From positions 868,001 through 932,000 of the forward strand of contig NZ_CP006850.1 of the NCBI RefSeq assembly GCF_000523235.1: DNA of 64,000 bases. Reading direction: 5' to 3'. Position 1 is the stretch's first letter; every line of letters begins with the position of its first letter. Below are positions 47,015 to 55,577 of the stretch, piece after piece. Under the pieces are notes generated by a model. The model was not told where the DNA came from, made no database searches, and saw only the letters and a list, made by a program, of their open reading frames with translations. The position numbers were made by a program, and so were the translations under genes. The DNA is from Nocardia nova SH22a. GTDB lineage: Bacteria > Actinomycetota > Actinomycetes > Mycobacteriales > Mycobacteriaceae.

Positions 47015-47820
47015 GCTCGCCTCACACTCGCCCACACTGCCAGCGGCACGAAGGCCGCCGCCAGGCCGATCAACCACACCAGCGGCACCCACAGCACATG
47101 CCAGGTCACCCCGTCCGCGGCCATGTCCCGCATGGCGAAGGAGAACTGCGATATCGGCTGATTGCGCGCGAACGGGCGAAGCCATTCCGGGAATCCGGCT
47201 TCCGGAACGAATCCGCACGAGAGCATGCCGAGTATCAGGGTCGGCAGGGTCAGGGCCTGACTCAGCGATTCCGGACTCTTGGTGAGACTGCCGAGTCCGT
47301 CCGCGCCGATGGCCAGCACCGTGCCGACGGCCAAGGAGAAGACACAGAACAGCACGGCCTGCCCGATTCCGGCGCTGAACCGGAAGCCGATCATGTAGCC
47401 GAAGGCCAGCGCCGCGATCAGCGAGGTCACCGATCGGACCAGACCCGCGCAGATGCGCGAGGTCAACGGAACCATCGCGCCGATCGGCATGGTCTGCAGA
47501 CGGCTGTGCAGACCGGTCATCGCCTCGAAGGCGGCGATCTGCGCATTCGACATCATGGTGAACGACATCGTCTGCAGCACGATGATCGGCATCACGAACT
47601 GCGCGTAGTCGATGCCCTTGACCTGCATCACGTAGCGCAGGGGCAGATAGAAACCGAGGGTGAACACCAGCGGGGTGATGACCGCGACGACCAGTTCGCC
47701 CTTGAAGATCATCGTGCGAACGAGCCGCCCGGTGAGCGCGCGCCACTGTGCGAAACCCGAAATCCGAGCCTGCGGCATCGCCGCCGCGAACAGTTGCCGC
47801 TGCGCCGTCGGGGCGGTCAC
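47011..47820 (-). CDS. ABC-2 type exporter permease (DrrB-like)
   Basis: A 269-aa six-helix permease: RTMIFKGELVVAVITPLVFTLGF in helix 1 and GMLSCGFVPEAGFPEWLRPFARNQPISQF near the extracytoplasmic loop, a conserved ABC-2 feature. GTG 47820 overlaps the stop of the ATPase gene, so the operon is translationally coupled. It probably forms a heterodimer with the following permease, driven by the upstream ATPase. Confidence 0.87.
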   Translation of the reverse strand: MTAPTAQRQLFAAAMPQARISGFAQWRALTGRLVRTMIFKGELVVAVITPLVFTLGFYLPLRYVMQVKGIDYAQFVMPIIVLQTMSFTMMSNAQIAAFEAMTGLHSRLQTMPIGAMVPLTSRICAGLVRSVTSLIAALAFGYMIGFRFSAGIGQAVLFCVFSLAVGTVLAIGADGLGSLTKSPESLSQALTLPTLILGMLSCGFVPEAGFPEWLRPFARNQPISQFSFAMRDMAADGVTWHVLWVPLVWLIGLAAAFVPLAVWASVRRA

Positions 47821-48860
47821 TGCTGCCCGCCCGCGTGTCCGGTGATGGACAGGAACACATCGTCGAGCGACGGTCGGCGCAAGGCGATATCGGCCAGCTC
47901 CAGACCGGCCGCATCGAGCCTGCGAACGGCCTCGGCCAGCGAACTGGCGCCCTCGGGGGCGGGGATGGAGATCCGGTCGCCGCCGGGATCGCCGTCGAAC
48001 TCCTTGCGCAGCCCCTCGGGGACCAGATCGCCGAGCGCGGTCACCGCGTCCCGCAACCGGGTCGGATCCAGCGGAACCACCTCGCAGTAGCTGCCGCCGG
48101 TCTTCTCCTTGAGTTCGTCGGCGGTGCCCTCGGCGATCACCGTGCCCTTGTCGATCACGATGATGTTGTCGCTCAGTACGTCTGCCTCTTCCAGATACTG
48201 CGTGGTCAGCAGCACCGTGATGCCCTGTTCCTTGAGGGCGTTGACCAGATCCCACACGCCCTGGCGGCTGCGCGGATCCAGACCCGTGGTCGGTTCGTCG
48301 AGGAAGACCACCTCGGGCCGGACCACCAGCCCGCACGCGATGTCGACGCGACGGCGCATACCGCCCGAATAGTGCCGCACCGCCCGCTTTCCCGCGCTGA
48401 CCAGGTCGAATTCCTCGAGCAGAGTATCGGCGCGGTGGCGGGCGTCCTTCTTGGGCAGGCCCATCAGGCGCCCGAACAGTTCCAGGTTCTCGCGGCCGGA
48501 CAGATTCTCGTCCAGGGCGGCGTACTGCCCGGTCATCATGATCGAGCGCCGCACGGCCGCGGCATCGGTGAGCACGTCGTGCCCGGCCACCGAGGCGGTG
48601 CCGGAATCGGGGCGCAGCAGGGTGGACAGGACCTTCACCATCGTGGTCTTCCCGGCGCCGTTCGGGCCGAGGATGCCGAGGACCGAGGCGCGCGCGGCGC
48701 TGAAGGTGATTCCTTGCAGCGCGTGGACCTCGCCGAAGGATTTTCGGACATCGCTGACCACCACCGCGGGATCGGCACCGGTTGTGGTGTGCGCGGTGGT
48801 ACTGGAAGCGTCAGCTGCGTTGTTCAGGTCGTCCACCTCTGCGTCGTCCAAACTCGGCAT
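47817..48860 (-). CDS. ABC transporter ATP-binding protein, DrrA family
   Basis: A 347-aa ATPase with Walker A GPNGAGKTT (about residue 68), Q-loop MMTGQYAALDENLSGRENL (about 110), signature YSGGMRRR (about 165), Walker B VVFLDEPTTGLD (about 186) and the switch His position replaced by QYLEEAD, as in DrrA proteins. The C-terminal 100 residues form the DrrA-type extension ending in RRPSLDDVFLSITG. ATG 48860 has GGAGAG upstream. It powers the two permeases that follow. Self-resistance or lipid export is possible; no link to the NRPS genes 12 kb away is shown. Confidence 0.92.
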   Translation of the reverse strand: MPSLDDAEVDDLNNAADASSTTAHTTTGADPAVVVSDVRKSFGEVHALQGITFSAARASVLGILGPNGAGKTTMVKVLSTLLRPDSGTASVAGHDVLTDAAAVRRSIMMTGQYAALDENLSGRENLELFGRLMGLPKKDARHRADTLLEEFDLVSAGKRAVRHYSGGMRRRVDIACGLVVRPEVVFLDEPTTGLDPRSRQGVWDLVNALKEQGITVLLTTQYLEEADVLSDNIIVIDKGTVIAEGTADELKEKTGGSYCEVVPLDPTRLRDAVTALGDLVPEGLRKEFDGDPGGDRISIPAPEGASSLAEAVRRLDAAGLELADIALRRPSLDDVFLSITGHAGGQQ

Positions 48861-49317
48861 CAACTCTCCACTATCGGCCGGGCCGCGACCGGATTGTCCG
48901 GAACGCAGATTTCTGCCCCGGTTGATGGATACCTTCCACCGGGCGCGATGTTACTTCGTCCAGGTGCGGCGGCGTCGGTGCCGCCGCTCGGCACCCGAAG
49001 TTCTATCGCGGTCTGAAACGTAGCGTTGTCGTTTTCCTGGAAAGCTCGGAAGCCGGGACCGGCCGGGCCACCTCGCTGTGGCGTTGGTCACACTTACCTG
49101 GCCGGAGTCGGCTCGATCCACATTATCGCTGGTCGGGACGCGGACTGTGCGGTTCGTAGGATGTTATCCGTTGTTGTCGCAGCGGCCGGGCGCGCCATAA
49201 TCTGGCGATCAGGGAGCGGTATCGATTCGCCCGCATCCCTCCGCGGCATCGTCGCCCGCCCCATGCCGGTGCGTATCCCAACGACTGCCGAGGTCTCCGC
49301 CGGCGAGAGGGTGGCCA
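48861..49317. other. Divergent intergenic region, exporter / aldehyde dehydrogenase homologue
   Basis: About 457 bases with no convincing gene. TAGGAT at 49157-49162 (+) is a possible -10 for the downstream gene, about 155 bases from its start. A GATAGT near the exporter start could serve the minus strand. No palindrome of note was found. Confidence 0.35.
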
Positions 49318-50790
49318 ATGGCCGAGATGTTGAAGTCGCACGATCCGCGCACCGGCGAGTTCATCGCGGAATATCCGATCATGGACGCGGCCGCCGTATC
49401 CGGTGTCGTGCGCGCCGCTCGATCCGCCGAGACATGGTGGGCGGCAATCGGTTTCGCCGGACGTAAGCGCTGGCTGCTGGAATGGAAACGGCACATCACC
49501 CGCAGCGCGGGCGAACTGGCCGAACTGATCTGCACCGAAACCGGTAAACCCAGGGTCGATGCCGCGATCGAGATCATGCTCGCGGTGGAGCATCTGAACT
49601 GGGCCGCCCGCAATGCCGAAAAGTTCTTGGGGCGAGGCGGACTCGCCTCCACCTGGCTGACCCGCAATCAGCGGGCCACAGTCGGTTATCTGCCGCTCGG
49701 TGTGGTCGGCGTGCTGGGCTCGCCGAACAGCCCGGTCGCCACGCCGATGGGGTCGATCGCCTACGCGCTGGCGGCGGGTAACGCGGTGGTGTTCAAACCC
49801 AGTGAACTCACTCCCGGTGTGGGTGTCTGGCTGGCCGCCAGCTGGGCCGATCTGGCACCGAACAAACCTGTGCTGCAGGCGATCACCGGAACCACCTGTA
49901 CCAGTGCCGAACTGTGCCGGGCGCGTGTGGACAAGGTCGCCTACGCGGGATCGGAGGCCGGTGCGCGCGAGGTGATCGAACTGTGCGCGCCCACCCTCAC
50001 ACCCGTGGTGGTCGAGAAGGCCGGTAAGGGCACGATGATCGTGCACGTCGACGCCAAGCTCGACGTCGCCGCCGAGGCCGCGGTATTCGGCGCCATGTCC
50101 AACGCGGGCCAGAATCCGGCCGGGATCCAGCGGGCCTACGTCGCGGAGTCGGTCTACGATTCCTTCCTGGAAGAGGTTGTGGCCCAGGCGCGTTCGCTGC
50201 GTCCCGGCGGGGATCGCCGGGCCTCCTACGGGCCGATGATCATGGAATCCCAGGTCGATGTGGTCCGCCGCCAGATCAAGGACGCGATCGCCCGCGGCGG
50301 CCGGGCCGTGGTGGGCGGGCTGGAATCCATTCGCGAACCCTACGTCGAGCCGATCGTGCTGACCGATGTCCCGGAGGACAGTCAGGCCATCACCTCCGAG
50401 GCGGTCGGACCGGTGCTGATCGTGAACCGGGTGGCCGATATCGACGACGCCATCGCCCGCATCAACGCCGCCGATCAGGGCCTGGCGGTATCGGTGTTCA
50501 CCCGCGACGTGCGCGGGGTGTCGGCCTTCGCCGAACGCATCAGAACCGGTGTGGTGACGGTGAATTCGACCATGGCCTACGCCGCGAATCCGGCGGTGCC
50601 CGTCGGCGGCGTCGGCGAATACGGCCAGGGCCACACCCACGGTGAGGCCGGACTGCGGGAGTTCAGCCGCACCCTGGCCATCACGGAGAAGCGCTACCGC
50701 GGCCCGGTGGACATGTCCAGCTTCGAACGTCATCCCCGCCATCTGCGATTGACGCGGGCCATCTTCCGGCTGCGCCACACGCGGATGTGA
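49318..50790 (+). CDS. Aldehyde dehydrogenase homologue lacking the catalytic cysteine
   Basis: A 490-aa ALDH-fold protein. NAD-binding and core motifs are present: the LGVVGVLGSPNSPVATP stretch near 128-145, VVFKPSELTPG near 160 and VVVEKAGKGTMIV near 238-250, which keeps the general-base Glu of the LELGGK motif. The nucleophile segment reads NAGQNPAGIQRAY (about 262-274), so Pro stands where the family has the catalytic Cys (GQxC). Dehydrogenase activity through a thiohemiacetal is therefore not expected. ATG 49318 has GAGAGG seven bases upstream. Its stop codon abuts the stop of the convergent TetR gene. It could be a structural homologue, a sensor or a degenerate enzyme. Confidence 0.85.
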   Translation: MAEMLKSHDPRTGEFIAEYPIMDAAAVSGVVRAARSAETWWAAIGFAGRKRWLLEWKRHITRSAGELAELICTETGKPRVDAAIEIMLAVEHLNWAARNAEKFLGRGGLASTWLTRNQRATVGYLPLGVVGVLGSPNSPVATPMGSIAYALAAGNAVVFKPSELTPGVGVWLAASWADLAPNKPVLQAITGTTCTSAELCRARVDKVAYAGSEAGAREVIELCAPTLTPVVVEKAGKGTMIVHVDAKLDVAAEAAVFGAMSNAGQNPAGIQRAYVAESVYDSFLEEVVAQARSLRPGGDRRASYGPMIMESQVDVVRRQIKDAIARGGRAVVGGLESIREPYVEPIVLTDVPEDSQAITSEAVGPVLIVNRVADIDDAIARINAADQGLAVSVFTRDVRGVSAFAERIRTGVVTVNSTMAYAANPAVPVGGVGEYGQGHTHGEAGLREFSRTLAITEKRYRGPVDMSSFERHPRHLRLTRAIFRLRHTRM

Positions 50791-52038
50791 TCACTGCTCG
50801 GCCGCGGGCTCCCGTGGTGAATTCCAGCCCAGCAGAACCGCTTCCATCAGCGCGCACACCCGGGCGACGTTCTCGGGCCGGTTCTCGAAGCGCATGCGGC
50901 GGCCGGCGTCGACCACCTGCGCGATGGCCGCGTGCACCCGGCAGCGGGCCTCGGCCGAATCGTCATCGAGCAGATGCGCCCACTCGAGGACGTTCTGCCG
51001 CTGCACCGAGCGCAGCTTCTGCTGTTCGGCCGGGGGCAGATTCGAGAATTCGGCGAAGTACACCGGCAGTATCTCGGGCATGGCGAAGGTGAGCCGGGCG
51101 AAGCGGTTGGCGATGCGCAGCGCGGCGTCGGATCGGCTGGTGGCCTCGGCCAGCGCCTCGGAATTGGCGATCGCGACCCGCTCGCCGGTGCGGTGGAAGG
51201 CCGCGGCCAGCAGATCGGATTTGCTCGCGAAGTAGCGATAGACGCTGGAGGCGTTGATGCCGACGGCCGCGCCGATCTCCTCGATGCTGGCCTCGTGATA
51301 CCCCTGGCGGCCGAAGATCCGGATCGCCTCGGTGAGCAGTTGCTCGCGTTTGGAGCTCAGCGGCAGGCCGCGCACGGTGGACGTGGCGGTCTCGGCGGCG
51401 GGCAGCGGCGGCAGTTCGGTGTGCAGGATGGACCAGCACATATCGAGCATCAGATCGGTGAGCCGCGCGTTCGACAGGGCGGTGCGATGGGCGGTGATAC
51501 TGCCGATCACGCCGAGCATTCCGGTGGACAGCAATTCCACATCGGCCGGTGGCGCGTCCGGGCGCAGGGCGGCGACCGCGGATTCGATCATGTCCTGTAG
51601 ATCGTCGTAGATCACCCGGATGCGGGCGCGGTCGGCGCGCTCGAGGTAGCGGCGTTCCCAGCGGTAGAGCCCGCCCTCGCGGCGCACGTCGATGGTGTGC
51701 TCGGCGAGGGCGCGGATGAGCGCGGTGAGCCGGGCCTTCGGGTCCAGGCCGGGTTCGTCGGCGGCGCGGGCGGCATCGAGCAACTGCTGTGCGCCCGCCT
51801 CGGCGGCGGCCACCAGGAGCGCGTACTTGTTGGCGAAGTGGCGGTAGAGCGCCGGGCCGGAGATGCCGACCTCGGCGGCGATCTCGTCCACGCCGACCGG
51901 GTGATAGCCGCGCTCGCTGAAGGCGCGTGCGGCCACGCGCACGATCTGTGCCTTGCGATTCTTCGGCCGGCGCCGGGGTGTGGCGGTGCTACCCGGTCGC
52001 GCGGATGCGAGCCCGGCCTCGCTGCGATCCGCGACCAT
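50791..52038 (-). CDS. Tandem TetR-family regulator (two fused TetR units)
   Basis: A 415-aa protein made of two complete TetR repeats. The first HTH (about residues 30-75: AQIVRVAARAFSERGYHPVGVDEIAAEVG) is followed by a ligand domain to about 205. A second HTH follows (about 225-270: QLLTEAIRIFGRQGYHEASIEEIGAAVG), again with a ligand domain. The usual TetR length is about 200, so this is a fusion of two units and could bind as an intrinsic pseudo-dimer. ATG 52038 has AGGAGAGG upstream. It is divergent from an enoyl-CoA hydratase gene whose promoter contains paired repeats, a likely target. Relatives control fatty acid or steroid genes. Confidence 0.9.
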   Translation of the reverse strand: MVADRSEAGLASARPGSTATPRRRPKNRKAQIVRVAARAFSERGYHPVGVDEIAAEVGISGPALYRHFANKYALLVAAAEAGAQQLLDAARAADEPGLDPKARLTALIRALAEHTIDVRREGGLYRWERRYLERADRARIRVIYDDLQDMIESAVAALRPDAPPADVELLSTGMLGVIGSITAHRTALSNARLTDLMLDMCWSILHTELPPLPAAETATSTVRGLPLSSKREQLLTEAIRIFGRQGYHEASIEEIGAAVGINASSVYRYFASKSDLLAAAFHRTGERVAIANSEALAEATSRSDAALRIANRFARLTFAMPEILPVYFAEFSNLPPAEQQKLRSVQRQNVLEWAHLLDDDSAEARCRVHAAIAQVVDAGRRMRFENRPENVARVCALMEAVLLGWNSPREPAAEQ

Positions 52039-52081
52039 ACACCTCTCCTTCTGCCTATCCACTCGTCGACGGCACCGTCTG

Positions 52082-52136
52082 GTTGACAGCGCCGGACAAG
52101 TCAACATAAGTTAACCACAATTCGCAATGTTAACCA
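52082..52136 (+). promoter_or_regulatory. Near-consensus promoter with operator-like repeats
   Basis: TTGACA (52083-52088) and TAAGTT (52107-52112) are 18 bases apart on the + strand. GTTGAC (52082-52087) and GTCAAC (52100-52105) form an inverted repeat over the -35 region, and GTTAACCA occurs twice (52110-52117 and 52129-52136), 19 bases apart. The area is AT-rich against a GC-rich background. The divergent TetR protein is the likely binder. Confidence 0.6.
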
Positions 52137-52184
52137 TCATTCTCGTCTCGTCGCCACCTTCGGCGGCCCACCTGGGAGGAACCC

Positions 52185-52256
52185 ATGAGCGAGCGTAGCG
52201 AGCGATCACAGGGCACAGCCGAGCTATCGCTCGTGCCGGAGCGAAGCGGAGGCATG
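52185..52256 (+). repeat. GAGCGAGCG-type palindromic element at a gene start
   Basis: The coding start reads ATGAGCGAGCGTAGCGAGC, encoding MSERSERS. CGAGCGAT (52199-52206) and ATCGCTCG (52226-52233) can pair, and the element ends with GGAGGC then a second ATG at 52254. Elements with this SERSER signature recur near gene starts in Nocardia-like genomes from memory; it may be a dispersed repeat that carries a start codon. Confidence 0.45.
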
Positions 52257-53048
52257 AGCGATCACGACCACACCCCCGGCCTCACCATCGTGCGGGACGA
52301 TCGCGTATTGCGGGTCACCATCGACAATCCCGGCCGAAAGAATGCCCTCAGCTACGACGCCATGATCGCGCTCGGCGACACCTTCCTGAACGTCGCCGGT
52401 GATCCGGAGATTCGCGTCGTGGTCCTCACCGGCGCCGGAACCGACTTCTGCACCGGCGCCGACCTGTCCTCGGCCGCCTCGGAGCAGTCCCGGGGCATCA
52501 CTCCGGAGATGACGATGGACGGCGCCAACCGGATGGTCCGATCGATCATCGACGCGCCGGTGCCGGTGATCGCCCGGGTGCGCGGCGCCGCCGCGGGAAT
52601 CGGTGTGGCCCTGGCACTTTCCGCCGACTTCACCTACGCGAGCGAGGAAGCGTATCTGCTGCAGGCGTTCATCAACATCGGCCTGATGCCCGACGGCGGT
52701 GCGGCGGCGCTGGTGGCGGCCGCCGCCGGACGCGCGCTGGCGGCGGAGATGGCGCTGCTGGGCGAGCGGCTGCCGGTCACCGAGGCGCATCGCCGCGGCC
52801 TGCTGGCCGGGGTGCTGGCGGCGGACGAACTCGACGCCAAGGTCGAGGCCGTCGTGGCGAAGCTCGCCCACGGCCCCCGGCGTGCGCTCGAGCTCACCAA
52901 GCGCACGCTCAATCGTGCCGCCCTGGCCTCGCTGGACGAGGCGCTGGCCGCGGAGAAGGCGGGGCAGGCCGAGCTGCTGCGCTCGCCCGACTTCGCCGAG
53001 GGCGCGGCGGCGATGCTCGGCAAGCGCAAGGCGGTATTCGCGCACTGA
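52185..53048 (+). CDS. Enoyl-CoA hydratase/isomerase family protein
   Basis: A 287-aa crotonase-fold protein. Motifs: LRVTIDNPGRKNALSYDAM near 42-60, oxyanion-hole CTGADLSS near 95, RGAAAGIGVALALSADF near 130-147, and GLMPDGG near 167, the catalytic-loop position. It hydrates or isomerises enoyl-CoA intermediates in beta-oxidation or ring catabolism. Two starts are possible: ATG 52185 with GGGAGGA upstream, used here, and ATG 52254 after the palindromic element, which gives the family's usual length. The divergent tandem TetR protein probably regulates it. Confidence 0.88.
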   Translation: MSERSERSQGTAELSLVPERSGGMSDHDHTPGLTIVRDDRVLRVTIDNPGRKNALSYDAMIALGDTFLNVAGDPEIRVVVLTGAGTDFCTGADLSSAASEQSRGITPEMTMDGANRMVRSIIDAPVPVIARVRGAAAGIGVALALSADFTYASEEAYLLQAFINIGLMPDGGAAALVAAAAGRALAAEMALLGERLPVTEAHRRGLLAGVLAADELDAKVEAVVAKLAHGPRRALELTKRTLNRAALASLDEALAAEKAGQAELLRSPDFAEGAAAMLGKRKAVFAH

Positions 53049-53126
53049 GCCCGGCACGCGCTGTCGCGCCTGATGGGAGGGTGATTCCCGGTCGCGTCGT
53101 TTGCCGGTCGCGGGCTCGGCCGCCAG

Positions 53127-53139
53127 TAGGCTTGACGGC
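53127..53139 (+). promoter_or_regulatory. Putative leaderless promoter of the SDR gene
   Basis: TAGGCT (53127-53132) is followed by seven bases and ATG 53140, the layout of a leaderless transcript. No ribosome-binding site precedes the ATG. The -35 is unclear. Confidence 0.45.
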
Positions 53140-54168
53140 ATGGCGTACCTGGTAACCGGGGCCACCGGGTCGATCGGCCGCTATCTCGTTCCCGCACTGC
53201 TCGCGCGCGGTGGCGATGTGCACGTGCTGGTCCGGCCGGGCGCCGAGGCCGCGAACCGGTTCGATCGGTTCGCACGTCTCTGGGAGGGTGGGGATCGGTT
53301 GCATCCGGTGCGCGGTGATCTGGCCCGGCCCGGACTCGGTATCGATCCGGATTGGGTTCGGCGGCACCGGGATTCGATCGGGCACATCGTCCATCTGGCG
53401 GGCCGCTACGACACCCGGTGCGAGGGCGCCGGTACCCGGCAGGTGGTGGATTTCGCCGGGCGGGTGGAAGCCGGTGCGCTGCACCATATTTCGACCGTCG
53501 AGGTGGCGGGTGCGGCGGAGGGCCTGTTCGCCGAGGACATGTTCGACATCGGACAGTCGTTGCCCACCCCCGCGCACCGCGCGGTCTTCGAGGCCGAGCG
53601 CGTGGTGCGGGAACGCTGCCCGGTCGGCTGGCGGATCTACCGGCCCTCGATCGTGATCGGCCATTCCCGCACCGGCGACGTCGACCGGATCGCCGGGCCC
53701 TATTCGCTGTTCCGGCTGCTGCGCATGGCCGCCCAGCTGCCCCGGTTACTGCCGATTCCGGTCCCCAAACTCGGTGAGACCAATGTGGTGCCGGTCGATT
53801 TCGTCGCCCGCGCCCTCGACCACCTGGTCCATCGCCCCACCGGTGACGGCGCGACCTTCCATCTGGTGGATCCGCGCCGCCAGGGCGTGGTGGACGTGCT
53901 GAATCTGTTCGCCGAACAGGCCGGTGCGCCCCATCTGCTCGAGGTGATGCCCCGGCAGAGCATGGACGCGCTGCGCCGGATCCCGGTGCTCGGCCGGCTC
54001 GTCGGCGCCCTCGGAGTCCCGCAGGATCTGCTCGACGCCACCGAGTTCGGCTGCTGGTTCGACTGCCGTGCCACCGCCGCGGCGCTGGCCGGAACCGATA
54101 TCCGGGTGCCGCCGCTAGCGGGATACGCCCCCGTCCTCTGGAAACACTGGATCGAGAACTGGATCTGA
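53140..54168 (+). CDS. Extended SDR-family protein without the YxxxK motif
   Basis: A 342-aa NAD(P)-binding protein. The N-terminal glycine motif GATGSIG (residues 7-13) and LHPVRGDL (about 55) are standard for extended SDRs; HHISTVEVAG (about 112) is the active-site Ser/Thr strand. At the position of the catalytic YxxxK the sequence is TPAHRAVFEAERVV, whereas related actinobacterial proteins have PYHRTKFE (from memory), so both Tyr and Lys are replaced. YRPSIVIGHSRTGDVDRI follows as usual. Cofactor binding is likely; classical proton transfer is not. The 3' end overlaps the convergent cyclase gene by 54 bases. Confidence 0.85.
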   Translation: MAYLVTGATGSIGRYLVPALLARGGDVHVLVRPGAEAANRFDRFARLWEGGDRLHPVRGDLARPGLGIDPDWVRRHRDSIGHIVHLAGRYDTRCEGAGTRQVVDFAGRVEAGALHHISTVEVAGAAEGLFAEDMFDIGQSLPTPAHRAVFEAERVVRERCPVGWRIYRPSIVIGHSRTGDVDRIAGPYSLFRLLRMAAQLPRLLPIPVPKLGETNVVPVDFVARALDHLVHRPTGDGATFHLVDPRRQGVVDVLNLFAEQAGAPHLLEVMPRQSMDALRRIPVLGRLVGALGVPQDLLDATEFGCWFDCRATAAALAGTDIRVPPLAGYAPVLWKHWIENWI

Positions 54169-55356
54169 GGCGGGGGGATAGTCGTAGCCGACCCAGCGAT
54201 TGCGGTTGGTCCACCCGACCAGATCGAACCGCCAGCGGAACGGCCAGGTCCGCGAGACGGTCATGAACAGCGCCGCGCCCAGCGCCGTGTAGTCGTCGTG
54301 TGCGGACAGCAGCGCCCGCTGCCGCCGGGGTGACGCGGTGAAGAACGCCTCGAACATCGAGATCGACTGTGCGGTAGTGAGGCGGCCGAGACCGTAGACC
54401 CCGCGCATGCGCATCCAGTAGACCAGCCGCGCCCGCCACGGCCACAGTTCCTCGACCGGGTCGGCGCCCGTGCGCAGCGCGTCGATCAGAGTGTCCACCA
54501 GAGCGAACGAATCGGCGACGCTGTAGCCGGTGCAGGGATGCATCATGCCGCCGCGCGAACCGAACGGCACCGCATCGTGTGCCCGCAGCCCGGCGCGCAG
54601 CGGCGGCGGGGGCTGATCCAGCGGATAGTGCGCGGCCTCGGACGGTTCGTCACCCCGCAGCCGGATACCGTGCGCGGCGAGCCGGGCGAGGGTGCGGCGG
54701 CGCAGCTCGTGCTGTGGCATACCGCCGCGCAGGCCGAGGCTGGTCTCCTCGAAGATCACCGTGCCGTCGCCCAGCGGCACGGCGTAGAGGAACGACGGCG
54801 GCTCTCCGGGCCCGGCGCCGTTCTCGTCCCGCCAATCCAGCAGCAGCCCCTCGCCCTCGCCGACCATGGGCGCCGCGATGCGCTCGTCCACGAAGATTCC
54901 GTGCGCACTGGCGGTCCGCCGCGCGCCGGGCGCCGGGAGTCCGCGGGCGTCCACCACGGTCGTCGCGGTGACCGTGCTGCCGTCGCGCAGTTCGACGTGG
55001 TGCGCGCCGACGGTGGCGGCCCGGCCGGTCAGCACGGTCGCGTCGTCGAGCGGAAGCGCCTCGCGCAGCCCGGGTTTGGACAGCACGCAATACGGACGTT
55101 CGATGCGGTGCCGCGACCGCGTCCACACCGTGGGCGCCTCGATGCGCGTGGCGACGGCGGTTCGCGGCAGCCAGTCCGGTAGTTCGTCGACCCAGCAGGA
55201 GAAGGTCGGCGGCCACAGCCGCTCCGGCCGCGGATCGACCGCGACCACATCGAATCCGGCGCGCATGGCGCGATGTGCGACCGCTCGGCCGGTCGGGCCG
55301 AGCCCCACCACGCACAAATCGGCCCGACGGACATGCTGCGCACTCATGGCCGACAT
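54115..55356 (-). CDS. FAD-dependent lycopene cyclase family protein
   Basis: A 413-aa flavoprotein with the N-terminal FAD motif VVGLGPTGRAVAHRA (about residues 17-31), then FSCWVDELP and later VPFGSRGGMMHPCTGYSVADSFALVDTLIDAL (about 270-300), characteristic of CrtY/CrtL-type lycopene beta-cyclases, which close ionone rings of carotenoids at the membrane. The rest of a carotenoid pathway is not in this window. The start is ATG 55356 or ATG 55347; neither has a clear ribosome-binding site. Convergent and overlapping with the SDR gene. Confidence 0.82.
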   Translation of the reverse strand: MSAMSAQHVRRADLCVVGLGPTGRAVAHRAMRAGFDVVAVDPRPERLWPPTFSCWVDELPDWLPRTAVATRIEAPTVWTRSRHRIERPYCVLSKPGLREALPLDDATVLTGRAATVGAHHVELRDGSTVTATTVVDARGLPAPGARRTASAHGIFVDERIAAPMVGEGEGLLLDWRDENGAGPGEPPSFLYAVPLGDGTVIFEETSLGLRGGMPQHELRRRTLARLAAHGIRLRGDEPSEAAHYPLDQPPPPLRAGLRAHDAVPFGSRGGMMHPCTGYSVADSFALVDTLIDALRTGADPVEELWPWRARLVYWMRMRGVYGLGRLTTAQSISMFEAFFTASPRRQRALLSAHDDYTALGAALFMTVSRTWPFRWRFDLVGWTNRNRWVGYDYPPASDPVLDPVFPEDGGVSR

Positions 55357-55564
55357 TGTCGCAGTTCCGGCGCGGGCCGAGGCACCGGCCGTCGCCGCAT
55401 GGGGGAAATGCGGAATGTGAAATTTCCAGAACTTGCGTTACGCAACCGAGATAGGCTCCGGCGGGTCGCATCCGATTACCGCCGATATCGGATTGCCACA
55501 CAATCGCTGGACGGCTGTTATCGGGCGCTCCCTGCGGTGATGAAGTGTTGCTCCAATGTGACAC

Positions 55565-55577
55565 TACGATGGCTGTC
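55565..55577 (+). promoter_or_regulatory. Putative leaderless promoter of the lipase gene
   Basis: TACGAT (55565-55570) is followed by seven bases and ATG 55578. TGAAGT at about 55541-55546 could be a weak -35 at 18 bases. Confidence 0.45.

Noticed and set aside
46154..48860. DrrABC-type exporter as the dedicated transporter of the NRPS peptide
   Set aside because: It is more than 10 kb away, on the other strand, and separated by an accessory island; no sequence evidence links them.
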